The position numbers and the translations under genes are program-made. This document shows, piece by piece, positions 9,785 to 19,947 of a DNA stretch of 64,000 bases. How positions within the stretch are numbered: position 1 is the first letter of the stretch; each line of letters opens with the position of its first letter. The notes under the pieces are model-generated. The model worked only from the letters and a program-made list of their open reading frames with translations, ran no database searches and was not told the DNA's origin. The DNA is from Erinaceus europaeus (Eukaryota > Chordata > Mammalia > Eulipotyphla > Erinaceidae). The stretch lies in NCBI RefSeq assembly GCF_950295315.1, contig NC_080172.1, positions 116,457,196-116,521,195 of the forward strand. The letters run 5' to 3'.

Positions 9785-10310
9785 TTCCTTTTTTCTTTAA
9801 ATTTTATTAGTGGTTTAATATTGATTTACAAAATTACAAGATAATAGGGGTGCAACTCTACACGGTTCCCTCCACCAGAGCTCTGTCTCCAGTCCCTCCA
9901 CTGGACGCTCCCGCAGTTCTCCCAAGGCTGCAGATGTGGGTGGCCTATGATTTCTCCAACCATGTGTCTATGTCTGTCTACATTTGCCCATTTTTCCCCT
10001 GTGGCCCCGTCTTCTCTTCCTTTCCAAGTCACACCTGCACCTGTTATTTACATCCAAAAGTCCCTCCCTTTGTCCTCTTCTCTCTCCGGGTCTTGATGGA
10101 GTTGGAGTTCAGAGATCTCTGGGCATCTTCCCCTGACATTTCTCCCCCTCTGGGAGTGTGGACCAGAATCATTATGGGGAGCAGAAGGTGGGGAGCTCTG
10201 GCTTCTGTCATTGCTTCTCCGCTGGACATGGGTGTCGGCAGGTGGACCCACCCCCCCAGCCTGTGTCTGTCTGTCCCTGGTGGGGCAGGGCTATGGGGCT
10301 GTGCTTTCTA
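9785..10310 (-). repeat. type D retroposon, older copy, antisense
   Basis: Tail complement, then 'ttgatttacaaaattacaag' and 'gggtgcaactctacacgg', through 'gggagtgtggaccagaatc' to 'ggggcagggctatgggg'. Diverged subfamily, closest to 47085-47560. It lies in the ACTL8 intron. Confidence 0.8.
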
Positions 10311-10737
10311 AATTGCTTGCCCCCTGCCACCCCCTGTTTACCACACATCTAGTACAAGCCCCACAGAGCGCCAGGCTCGAAAACAGCTGGCATGTTCTCC
10401 TGGCACCAGGGACCATTAAAATACTTCAGGCAAAGGGGCATGGCAGGGAGAGACACTGCAGCTTTGCTCCGTGGCATAGGCCCCAGTGCTTCCCGATGGG
10501 ATCCTGAGTGTCAGAGGAGGTTGTGTGTTGGGGAAGCCGGGCGACAGGGAGACGGAGGTGGGCTCCACAGGGGCCGGACCTGCAGTCACTCCTGGTGAAC
10601 TGCAGGTCCTGCTGTAGCCTTGGTTCTGAATCCAGGTTTAGCACACCTGGTCTACCCAAAGCTGGCCCTCCATTTACTTATATAAAGAAAGTTTTATTGG
10701 AAGACAGACCCACATGTATTTCTCACCCTGGGCTGTT
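10311..10737. other. unique intronic sequence
   Basis: No repeat landmark or credible frame recognised, between two repeats in the ACTL8 intron. Confidence 0.5.
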
Positions 10738-10808
10738 CTTTCTTTCTTCCTCCTTCCTCCTTCCTCCTTCCTCCTTCCTCCTTCCTCCTTCCTCCTTCCT
10801 TCTTTCTC

Positions 10809-10862
<54 letters not shown>

Positions 10863-11175
10863 TTTCTTTCTTTCTCTCTTCCGTTCTTTCTCTTTGTCTC
10901 CAGGGTTCTCTCTGGGGCTTGGTGACAGCACTATGAATCCACTGCTCCTGGAGGCCATTTTGTTTTCATTTTATTGGACAGGACAGAGAGAAATGGAGAG
11001 AGGAGGGGGAACAGAGTGAGAGAGAGAGAGAGAGAGACAGACAGAGAGACAGAGAGACCTGCAAACCTGCTTCACCTGCTTCCCCCGCTGTAGGTGGGGA
11101 GTGGGGGCTTGAACCCAGATACTCGTGTGGGTCTTGGTGCTTAGTACTACGTGCACTGAGCAGGGTGGGCCAGTG
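10738..11175 (-). repeat. SINE-B long form with expanded tail
   Basis: The tail complement has grown into (CTTCCTC)n at 10744-10800 and (TTTC)n at 10801-10890. Then 'aatccactgctcctggagg', 'acaggacagagagaaatgg', a GA stretch at 11016-11036 and the head near 11110-11170. Confidence 0.9.
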
Positions 11176-11290
11176 CCTGGTCTCCACCCCTGGCTGTTCC
11201 CACTGCACTAAACAGGAAAGTGAGGGCTTGTCACAGACACCACACAGCCTGGACGTCTCTGCAGCTCACTCCTGTAAGTATCGCCCATCA

Positions 11291-12109
11291 CACACACATA
11301 CTCACACTCACACTCACACACACACTCACACTCACACACTCACACTCACACACACTCACACACACACACTCACACAAACACACTCTCACTCACACACTCA
11401 CACACACATACTCACACACTCACACACACTCACACACACACACTCACATACACACACACTCACACACACACACACATACTCACACACTCACACACACAGT
11501 CACACTCACACACACTCACACACACACTCACACACACACACTCACATACTCTCACACACACACTCACACACACTCACACACACACACACTCACACACACA
11601 GTCACACTCACATTCACACACACACTCATACTCACACACAATCACACTCACACACACACTCACACACACACACTCACATACACACTCACACACACACTCA
11701 CTCACACACACACACTCACACACACACACTCACTCACACACACACACTCACACACACACACTCACACACACACACTCACACACTCACATACACACTCACA
11801 CACACACACTCACACACACACTCACACACACTCACTCACACACACACACACTCACACACACTCACTCACACAGTCACACTCACATTCACACACACACTCA
11901 CACACAATCACACTCACACACACACACACACTCACATACACACTCACACACACACACTCACACACACACACACACTCCCTCACACACACACACACACACA
12001 CTCCCTCACACACACACACTCACACACACTCACACACACACACTCACTCACACACACACTCACACACACACACACACTCACACACACACACACACTCACA
12101 CACACACAC

Positions 12110-12143
<34 letters not shown>

Positions 12144-12165
12144 ACACACTCACACACACATGCAC
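11291..12165. repeat. CA-rich array with CACTCA variants
   Basis: 875 bp of (CA)n broken irregularly by CT, AT and GT (units such as CACACACTCA). Histidine/threonine/serine frames of more than 300 codons read from it are artefacts. It ends 250 bp before an assembly gap. Confidence 0.98.
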
Positions 12166-12417
12166 ACACCCTGTGATGTCTAGTGGAGTGGGAATCCCAG
12201 GTAAAGAAATATTTCACGTCCACAAGTGTTGTGCTTGGATTTGAGATCACTGCGGGGAGGGGGAGCTGACATTGAGACAGTGAGATGTGACTGTCCCCGC
12301 TCTGAGTCTCGCGTCTGTCAGGGAATCCTATACTCGGACTGGTGGTGTCTACAGCCCTGGCCACCAGGCCCTTGTCAGAGAAGCTCGCTGCCCTGTTCCA
12401 AGAGGCTGCGAAGCTTC
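12166..12417. other. unique sequence before the gap
   Basis: Non-repetitive, with no supported feature; it ends at the run of N. Confidence 0.5.
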
Positions 12418-12617
12418 NNNNNNNNNNNNNNNNNNNNNNNNNNNNNNNNNNNNNNNNNNNNNNNNNNNNNNNNNNNNNNNNNNNNNNNNNNNNNNNNNNN
12501 NNNNNNNNNNNNNNNNNNNNNNNNNNNNNNNNNNNNNNNNNNNNNNNNNNNNNNNNNNNNNNNNNNNNNNNNNNNNNNNNNNNNNNNNNNNNNNNNNNNN
12601 NNNNNNNNNNNNNNNNN
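12418..12617. other. assembly gap (200 N)
   Basis: Exactly 200 N, so the true length is probably unknown. Frames that span it are meaningless. Confidence 1.
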
Positions 12618-13300
12618 GGAGCCACCACTCACAAAGTCTTGGAAATGATTTGCTTGTTTTGGTTTTTGTTCTTGTGAGTTGCTGTGTATCAGTTCTCTGA
12701 TTCCACCTGTGAGTGAAGCCATCCAGTAATTGACGTCTAGCTCTTCACCAAGCTCAGGCACCCCCAGTTCCATGCATTTTGCCCCAAGGACACAATATCA
12801 CCTTCCACTGTAAAATAGTATTTCATGAAGAATATATGCCGTGCTTTTTAAAGGTTTCTGTCTGGACATTTTTGGTCTTTGGGGGTACCCCTGGAGCTTG
12901 GTGACAACACTACAAATGTACGGCTTCACGCAGTCTCATTTCCCTCACTTTATCTGACAGGACAGAGAAATTGACAGAGGGGAAGGAGAAAGAGAGACAC
13001 CTACAGACCTGCTTCACTGCTTGTGAGGCGTCCCTGCCCGGCGTGGGGGTACCCCACAGATTCCTTAGCCAGCTCTCTGTGGATGGGCATCTAGGCTGCC
13101 TCTGGCTGTCGTGAACAATGCAGCTGTGAACACATATGAACGCAGGGTGCGTATGCCCCTTTGAAGTAGTGTCTGAGTGTCCTTTGGATAAATGCCTAAG
13201 GGTGGTATTTCTGGACCATCAGGTAATTCTATTTTTGCTAAAGGACTCTCCACACAGTTCCCCAAAGGGACTGCACCAGCTTCCAATGAATACATACAAT
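12618..13300 (-). mobile_element. L1 ORF2 3' part, antisense, with nested SINE
   Basis: Antisense of the end of L1 ORF2. On the - strand 13295-13065 reads LGIYPKDTQTLLQRGIRT and FTAALFTTA, typical of the ORF2 C-terminal region. 12618-12845 continues it ('gtaaaatagtatttcatg'). A SINE at 12846-13060 interrupts it. 5'-truncated and dead. Confidence 0.8.
12846..13060 (-). repeat. SINE-B long form inside L1
   Basis: Antisense: 'tacccctggagcttggtgac', 'ctgacaggacagagaaattg', 'gacctgcttcactgcttgtg'. The head is truncated at about 13058, where the L1 resumes. Confidence 0.8.
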
Positions 13301-13307
13301 CTTAAAA

Positions 13308-13660
13308 AAAAAAAGTTTGGTCTTGGATGGACCTTGAAAAATTCATGTGAAATAAGTCAGAAACAGAAGGATGAATATGGGATGATGTCACTCTCAGGCA
13401 GAAGTTGAAAAACAAGATCAGAAGAAAAAAGAAAAAGTAGAACCTGAACTGGAATTGGCGTATTGCACTAAAGTCAAAGACTCTGGGGTGTGTGTGTGTG
13501 TGTGTGGGGGGGGGAATACAGGTCCAGGAAGGATGACAGAGGACGTAGTGGGGGTGTATTGTTATGTGGAAAACTGAGAAATGTTATGCGTGTACAAACT
13601 ATTGTATTTACTGCCGAATGTAAACCATTAATTCCCCAATAAAGAAATAAAAAATAAAAG
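13308..13660 (+). mobile_element. L1 3' end, sense
   Basis: Contains the end of ORF2 ('gaaataagtcagaaacagaa', 'tatgggatgatgtcactctc') and the 3' UTR ending 'attccccaataaagaaat'. A GT/G run lies at 13488-13513. Oriented opposite to the L1 immediately upstream. Confidence 0.85.
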
Positions 13661-13808
13661 TTTTGACAACCCATCAACCCCCTGGTCAGGGGCCCTCGCC
13701 CATAGGTCCATCCCTTGTTGCCCACTGCTCAAAGATTGCAGGTCCATTTCTTGCAGCCTGATGACTCTTCTCACTCCTCTGCCGAAATTATCTGAAAGCG
13801 CACACACA

Positions 13809-14005
13809 GGGGCTGGATGGTGGCACACCTGGTCAAATGCCGTATTACCATGCACAAGGACCCAGGTTCAAGTCCCCAGCTCCCCCCTGCAGGGGGAAAG
13901 CTTTGTGAGACATAAACAGTGCTTCAGGTGTCTGTCTTTCTCTCTATATCCATCACCCCCTACATTTCTCCCTGTTCTATCAGATAAATAAAATCTAAAA
14001 AATAA
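13809..14005 (+). repeat. SINE-B, sense
   Basis: Head 'ggggctggatggtggcacacc', B-box-like 'ggttcaagtcc', 'cctgcagggggaaagctttg', and tail 'cagataaataaaatc'. Confidence 0.85.
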
Positions 14006-14173
14006 TCCACCAGAAGTCAGAGCTGAGTAGTACTCCCCCTGGGGCTCTGTTAGCTCCAGGGTCTTGTACCCGTGGTCTTGAGGACAGAACTGCTGTCCTT
14101 TGAGGGTGGCATCTGTCTGTCTGTGCTGAGTTCGGTTTTGAGAAGGAGTGCTTACCGTTGCTCTGTGGGTCAG

Positions 14174-14640
14174 GACTCTGAGGAGAATTCTGCGCCCACT
14201 CCCTTCCTGCGGACCTTGTCTCCTTGCTCCTGGCTGACCAGCTGGAGATGTCTCTCTATGCCTCCAGCCTCCTGGCCGGCACGGTGGCGGGTTCTGGCTA
14301 CGGCCTGGCTCCAGTGTTCTACTTCCATTTGGGCCGCCCTGTATGGCACAGCCACTGGATTGTGAAGCTGTCTGCCCAGAGTCTATGCGACTTTCTCTTC
14401 CGGAGCATCTTCAGGGAAGGGAACGGCCAGCGCAGCCTGTATCAGCTAGTTGGGGTCCAGTCCGTCCAGATGTCTGAGTGCCGCGTGCCTGCGGCCTTTC
14501 AGGATGAGATGAAACTCCTTTCAGAACCTGACCATGGACCCAAAGGATATCAATTCCTACCACCTCCCGGATGGCCTGCCCATGAGGGACTCAGTGCCAA
14601 CACGACAATCCACCGCTGCTCCCTGTAGCCATTTCCCCCA
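14174..14640 (+). pseudogene. ACTL8: ACTL8 relic, 3' exon, truncated
   Basis: A possible acceptor (gtgggtcag) ends at 14173. Three frames carry successive ACTL8-like pieces: RRILRPLPS from about 14181, then LLADQLEMSLYASSLLAG through KGYQF at 14221-14553, then YHLPDG from about 14557. At least two indels therefore lie in this exon. The motif LLADQ.MSLYAS.L.G followed by SGYGL is characteristic of ACTL8. The aspartate before SGYGL, which belongs to the second phosphate loop in actins, is glycine. Similarity stops near 14640, where two antisense SINEs follow, leaving roughly 55-60% of the ~366-residue protein represented. Actin subdomain 4 end and the C-terminus were not found downstream. Confidence 0.85.
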
Positions 14641-14837
14641 TTTTTTCCCACTCTAATTTTTCTTTGGACAAGACAGAAAAACTGGGAGGGAAGGGGAGAT
14701 GGAAAGGAAGAGAGACACCTGCAGACCCTCTTCAGCACTTGTGAAGCTTCCCCCTTGCAGGCCAGGAGCAGGGTCTTGAACCCGGGTCCTTGCACGTGGT
14801 GATGTGAGTGCTTAGCCAGGTGTGCCACCACCCAGCC
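14641..14837 (-). repeat. SINE-B, antisense, ending the ACTL8 relic
   Basis: Tail complement, 'ggacaagacagaaaaactgg', 'gagacacctgcagaccctc', and head ending 'tgtgccaccacccagcccc'. Confidence 0.85.
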
Positions 14838-14885
14838 CCTTAGTGTTGCATTTTCTTCTGCTAGAGGGCGAGACAGAGACAAGGG

Positions 14886-14917
<32 letters not shown>

Positions 14918-15051
14918 GAGACACCTGCAGTCCTTAATCTACCACTCATGAAGTCTCCCCTACTATCTGTGTGTGTGGAGTGACCGGGGCTTGAACCCAG
15001 GACCTCACACATGGTGACCTGTGTACTCTACAGGGTGTACCTCACCCTGGC
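14838..15051 (-). repeat. SINE-B, antisense, second in tandem
   Basis: Contains (GA)n at 14885-14911, 'gagacacctgcagtccttaa' and 'ggcttgaacccaggacctc'. It directly abuts the previous SINE in the same orientation. Confidence 0.8.
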
Positions 15052-15330
15052 CATCTCTGAACCAGCCAGGCACAGATCCCTGTACTTGCTGGCAGAGCTG
15101 AGTGCCGTGACTGACTGAGTAACCTGCCCTGGTTTTAGTAGCTAAGGCTTCCTGGACAAATGCTTTACCTCGAAGTCCACTGGGTGTGGAATGACACTTT
15201 GTCCTCTTGGAGAGTTGTGGCCGAGAGTGAGTGAAGATGAGTAAGAAATCACTTTGAAAACTAAAAGGCTGCTGAAACCTCAAGTGTGGCTTTAGCCTTC
15301 AGAGCAGGACGTTGCTCTCCTGTTGCCCGG

Positions 15331-15366
<36 letters not shown>

Positions 15367-15687
15367 CTTCGATAACATAACAGCAGCCTCCACCATGTTT
15401 CGCCGGCCTTACAGTGAGCATGTTCCAGACGGGTTCATATCGAATACAGTGCTGTATGTTGCCATTTACAAATCGAAAACGGAAGCTCACTGGCATCTGA
15501 TACCTGACTAAGTTCACACTTAAACATGAGGGAAGAATGGATTCATCCTTCCTAGAATGCAAGGCAAAAAATGATGAAGGAAAAACAACAACACACTGAG
15601 CTTTGTTTTGGGTAACAGGTAGGAAGCCCTACACCATGGTAGAGCTGCATTTCCATTCCCCTCTACTCCCCCCGGACCCCACGTACC
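15052..15687. other. unique sequence with (GT)n
   Basis: A (GT)17 or so lies at 15331-15364. The rest has no recognised feature. I looked here for the missing ACTL8 C-terminus and did not see it. Confidence 0.5.
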
Positions 15688-16279
15688 TGTTGGTCATTAC
15701 GCCAGGTCCCCTGCGTTGCTTAATGCTGTGGCCTAGTTACATAATCCTTGTTTTGCCTGAGACCCGCCCTGCCTGCAGGGAATTGGTTTAATCCCCACCG
15801 GTTAGAACCTTCGCAACAGCTGCTATGAAAGCTTGCTACCTTCGTGCTCTTTTTTTGCTCCGCCCCCTCTCCTAGACATTTCCTTTCCCCATTTGCCACT
15901 TCCGGTTAAAGAGATATATAAAAGGTGTTGTATCTGATCAATAAAGGGATGCATTGGATCGACCTTCCTGTGGTGCATCCCCTGAGTCCCCATTCATTGG
16001 GGAAACTGACGATCCTTCCTAGCCAACTGAATCCACATGGATCCCAGTCACTTTCAAAGCCAGCAACAAGCAGACGCTGTTGACTGGCTACGGAAGAAGG
16101 GCAAACGCTAGAAGAAGAAGAATAAAGGAGCATGGCATTGCGTTCCTGCTCAGCCACGAGAGTTCCTGGTTCCTCTCCCACGTCGCTGAGTAAGCAGCAG
16201 CCTAGCATGGCTCTGGCCGAGTTCTCTCCAACCCAGAGAGCACGTGCCCGGGAAGAAACAGCCTCAGGCTAGCCTGGCA
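15688..16279 (+). mobile_element. 5' LTR of class II-like ERV (LTR-G copy 2)
   Basis: Begins TGTTGGTCATTACGCC and ends CCTGGCA. TATATAAAA at about 15914 and AATAAA at about 15941. Collinear with the 386-bp LTR-G at 61072 except for an extra segment at about 15945-16125 that contains a Vingi tail. A primer-binding-site-like sequence follows after two bases. No 3' LTR is seen nearby. Confidence 0.8.
15945..16125 (+). mobile_element. Vingi 3' tail inside an LTR
   Basis: 16072-16120 matches the last ~50 bp of the Vingi copies (gacgctgttgactggct, 'gggcaaacgctagaag', then a GAA tail). It is preceded by about 110 bp not present in the other two copies here. Imperfect direct repeats (aataaagggatgcattg / aataaaggagcatggcattg) flank the segment. 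This fits an internally deleted non-autonomous Vingi derivative. Confidence 0.65.
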
Positions 16280-16281
16280 TC

Positions 16282-16299
16282 TGGCACCCAAACAGGGAC
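16282..16299 (+). promoter_or_regulatory. retroviral primer-binding site, tRNA-Lys type
   Basis: TGGCACCCAAACAGGGAC differs from the canonical tRNA-Lys primer-binding site at two positions, both of CpG-to-CA type, as expected from methylated-cytosine decay. Spaced two bases from the LTR end. Confidence 0.8.
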
Positions 16300-16620
16300 C
16301 TAACCCACCCATCCCCCAGATAAGTATACGCCAGTTGGCTACCCGTCCACCATGGGCTACCTTCTTCCTTATGAAGAGGTTTCCCAAACTCTCTACTCTT
16401 TTTTCATGAGACAGTTTCTCTGTCTCTGGAACATTTTGATCTGGGCCACACCATACCCACAGACACATTTATCAGATTGCTTCACGGTGACAAAACAGCA
16501 GAAGATCCAGGCATCATGTCCATATTCCCTGGTGGAGAAGGATGTGTGAAGAGAGGGTGTCATGCCAGTGTCTATTAAGAACACCTCCCCCTGTAGATTT
16601 CTGTTTAGGTTTCACTGCTT
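16300..16620 (+). mobile_element. possible ERV leader sequence
   Basis: Follows the primer-binding site directly but has no gag-like frame and no recognised motif. How far the proviral sequence extends is unknown. Confidence 0.35.
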
Positions 16621-16624
16621 AGAG

Positions 16625-16770
16625 GCGACTGAAGAGAGACAGGAAGGTCATCAGCAGTGCATGTGAGCTGACCACCATCCCTTTCCTCAGGCAGAAGAGG
16701 GATTTGAACCTATTCCTATTAAAGCCCAAATGCTTTGACCCACTGCCACACTACCTCCCTGACTTTCAGG
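16625..16770 (-). repeat. MIR, antisense, degenerate
   Basis: 'gggatttgaacctattcc' followed by 'aaagcccaaatgctttgacccactgcc' reads as the antisense 5' part of a MIR SINE. Confidence 0.55.
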
Positions 16771-17045
16771 ACCCCACTGGACCCCGTCACTCAGAGGGAG
16801 ATAGAGACACGTGGCTTCTCCACCCCCAGCCTTGGGAGGCAGAAACGAGGAAGCTCAGATGCGCCTGTGACAGAAGCCAGGCAAGGGGGGCGGCCCTTAG
16901 CGGGCTCTGGGCAGCTGCCATCGGCATTCTCTTTCTCGTCTGATTCCGAGTATAACATTTAACCTTTCTGTTCAAGCATCAAATCTGGCTGCCTGGTATA
17001 TAATTACGAACTTTTCTACTTTGGAATTCCCCTCCTCCCTCTCCA

Positions 17046-17068
17046 CACACACACACACGGCTCTGCTC

Positions 17069-17121
<53 letters not shown>

Positions 17122-18540
17122 ACACATACCCAGGGCTCTGCTCAACACACACACACAGACACAGACACACACACACACACCCAGGGCTCTGCTCAACACA
17201 CACACACAGACACACAGACACACACAGACACACACACACCCAGGGCTCTGCTCAACACACACACAGACACACAGACACAGACACACACACACACACACAC
17301 ACACACACCCAGGGCTCTGCTCAACACACACACACAGACACACAGACACACACACACCCAGGGCTCTGCTCAACACACACACACAGACACACACACACAC
17401 ACCCAGGGCTCTGCTCAACACACACACACAGACACACACACACACACACACACACCCAGGGCTCTGCTCAACACACACACAGACACACACACACACATAC
17501 CCAGGGCTCTGCTCAACACACACACACACACACACAGACACACACACACACACACACCCAGGGCTCTGCTCAAGACACACACACACACACACACAACACA
17601 CACACACACACACACACACCCAGGGCTCTGCTCAACACACACCAGACACAGACACACACACACACACACAGAGACACACACACACCCAGGGCTCTGCTCA
17701 ACACACACACACACAGACACACACAGACACACACACACCCAGGGCTCTGCTCAACACACACACACAGACACACACACACACCCAGGGCTCTGCTCAACAC
17801 ACACACACACACACAGACACACACACACACAGACACACACACACAGACACACACACACACACTCACACCACACACCCAGGGCTCTGCTCAACACAGACAC
17901 ACACAGGCACACACACACACATACCCAGGGCTCTGCTCAACACACACACACAGACACACAGACACACACACACACACACACACCCAGGGCTCTGCTCAAC
18001 ACACACACAGACACACACACACACCCAGGGCTCTGCAACACACACACACAGACACACACACACCCAGGACTCTGCTCAACACACACACACAGATACACAC
18101 ACATACCCAGGGCTCTGCTCAACACACACACACAGACACACACACACACACCCAGGACTCTGCTCAACACACACACACAGACACACAGACACACACACAC
18201 CCAGGGCTCTGCTCAACACCACACACCGACACACACACCCAGGGTTCTGCTCAACACACATACACAGACACACACAGACACACACACATACCCAGGGCTC
18301 TGCTCAACACACACACACAGACACACAGACACACACACACACCCAGGGCTCTGCTCAACACACACACACACACAGACACATACACATACCCAGGGCTCTG
18401 CTCAACACACACAGACACACACACACACACACACACACACCCAGGGCTCTGCTCAACACACACACAGACACACACAGACACACACACACTCATACATACA
18501 GTCATACACACACAAAGACACACACACACTCACACATACA
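17046..18540. repeat. minisatellite, about 27 copies of CCCAGGGCTCTGCTCAA plus CA runs
   Basis: A conserved 17-base core alternates with (CA)n/(CAGA)n spacers of 25-75 bp. Core variants are few (ggactct, ggttct, one ctctgcaac). The 567-codon frame and the CV-rich antisense frames are artefacts. Confidence 0.97.
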
Positions 18541-18571
18541 CCAAAAGCTTTTAAAATTCCCTTACTGGCTA

Positions 18572-18573
<2 letters not shown>

Positions 18574-18618
<45 letters not shown>

Positions 18619-18720
18619 TCCCTCTCCCTCTCCCTCTCCCTCTCCCTCTCCTCTCCCTCTCCCTCTCCCTCTCCCTCTCCCTCTCCCTCTCTCTCTCTCT
18701 CTCCCTCTCCCTCTCCCTCA
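18574..18720. repeat. (TC)n and (CCCTCT)n tract
   Basis: (TC)n to about 18614, then hexamer CCCTCT repeats to 18719. Confidence 0.97.
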
Positions 18721-19205
18721 TTAAATTAAAAATAGCATCTCTTCAGGGCTGTTCAGGGCCATCAACCTAGCATGGAGCAGCAGGCATGCCAGGCCTGGCA
18801 GGGCAGAGAGTGGGTCCCCGGACGCCTACCAGCTCTGGAAGGGGCTGGCAGCTGCTCGGAGCCAGGGGAGGCCGGGCCACCATCAGGGGTCTGCGGCTGC
18901 CTGCCAGGGGCAGCCAGGTGCTGCGGGTGGGAGGCCGGGGCTTGGCAGCTGGGGAGACGTGTCTGGGTGGAGCTGGAAGAGGGGACAAAGCGAAGACCCC
19001 CAGGCGAGCCCGTCCAGCTGTGAGGGGACCTTCCTGCCCGCTTCTTGTGCCAAGACTGGGGCTTGACACCCTTGTGTTGGATGCTCACACTCCCCTGCGT
19101 GACCCTGCAGATGTGTGAGGTTTGGCAGAGGAAGGGAATGCCACCAGCACTGACAAGGAACCCTTCTGCATCCAGAAGGGACTTCATGGACTCTCTCACT
19201 TAAAA
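18721..19205. other. GC-rich unique sequence
   Basis: 18770-19110 is GC-rich, with short overlapping frames on both strands and no recognised domain. Few CpGs, so not a clear CpG island. Confidence 0.4.
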
Positions 19206-19217
19206 ATATTTTATTTT

Positions 19218-19515
19218 ATTTTCTTAAATTTAAAAAAAATATTTATTTATTTATTTATTCCCTTTTGTTGCCCTTGTTGCTTTATTGTTGTTGTTATTGC
19301 TGTCGTTGTTGTTGGATAGGACAGAGAGAAATGGAGAGAAGAAGGGAAGACAGAGAGGGGGAGAGAAAGACAGACACCTGCAGACCTGCTTCACCGCCTG
19401 TGAAGCGACTCCCCTGCAGGTGGGGAGTCAGGGGCTCAAACCCGGGATCCTTACAGCTGGTCCTTGTGCTTTGCGCCATGTGCGCTTAACCGGCTGTGCT
19501 ACTGCTTGACTTCCC
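19218..19515 (-). repeat. SINE-A, antisense, near full length
   Basis: Young-looking copy: 'cccttttgttgcccttgttg', 'ggataggacagagagaaatg', head ending 'gtgctactgcttgacttccc'. Possible duplication aaaatattttatttt at 19203-19217 and 19516-19530 (AT-rich, so moderately convincing). Confidence 0.9.
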
Positions 19516-19544
19516 AAAATATTTTATTTTTAATTTTATTGCCA

Positions 19545-19805
19545 CCAGGATAATCACCATGGCTTCGTGCGCCTAGTGGCCTTTTAAATTTTTTTCCCTT
19601 TTTCTTTTTGTCTTCCTTTGATAAGACAGAGAGAAATTGAGAGGGAGGAGGTGATAGAGAGGGAGAGAGAAACAGAGGCAGCTACAGACCTGCCTCACCA
19701 CTCCTGAAGCTTCTCCCACCCCCTGTAGGTGGGGACTAGGGGCCTAAACCTGGACCTTTGCACATGGCAGCACGTGTGTTTCAACCCGGCCCGGCACCGC
19801 CTGGT
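19545..19805 (-). repeat. SINE-B, antisense
   Basis: 'tttgataagacagagagaaa', a 'gacctgcctcaccactcctg' block, head near 19760-19800. Confidence 0.8.
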
Positions 19806-19811
19806 GCCTAG

Positions 19812-19947
19812 TTATTCATTTTTCCTAATAGAGGAAGAGGAGCCCTGCTCGGCTCTGGCTGATAGTGGTGCTGGAAATTGAACCTGAGGCCACAGAGCCT
19901 TGGGCATGAGAGTCATTTACAGAGTCACTGTGCTCTCTCTGCAGCCC
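19812..19947 (-). repeat. SINE-C, antisense
   Basis: 'gccctgctcggctctggc', 'attgaacctgaggccac' and 'ggcatgagagtcatttacag' are antisense SINE-C blocks. Confidence 0.75.

Noticed and set aside
11165..12244. 359- and 318-codon His/Thr/Ser frames
   Set aside because: Translation of a CA-rich array.
12110..12773. Frames crossing the run of N
   Set aside because: The 200 N residues are a gap; the frames have no meaning.
9265..14640. Functional two-exon ACTL8 gene
   Set aside because: Three or more frame breaks, loss of both phosphate-loop aspartates and no C-terminus; annotated as a pseudogene instead.
17046..18540. CRISPR-like appearance (27 similar repeats with variable spacers)
   Set aside because: Spacers are all CA/CAGA simple sequence rather than unique, there are no cas genes, and the genome is mammalian. 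It is a minisatellite.
17021..18724. 567-codon open frame rich in His, Thr and PGLCST repeats
   Set aside because: It is the CCCAGGGCTCTGCTCAA minisatellite and a TC/CCCTCT tract read as codons; no start context, splice sites or domain.
18772..19199. Overlapping frames of 83-145 codons in GC-rich DNA
   Set aside because: Frames open on both strands because of GC content; no family resemblance and no CpG-island signature.
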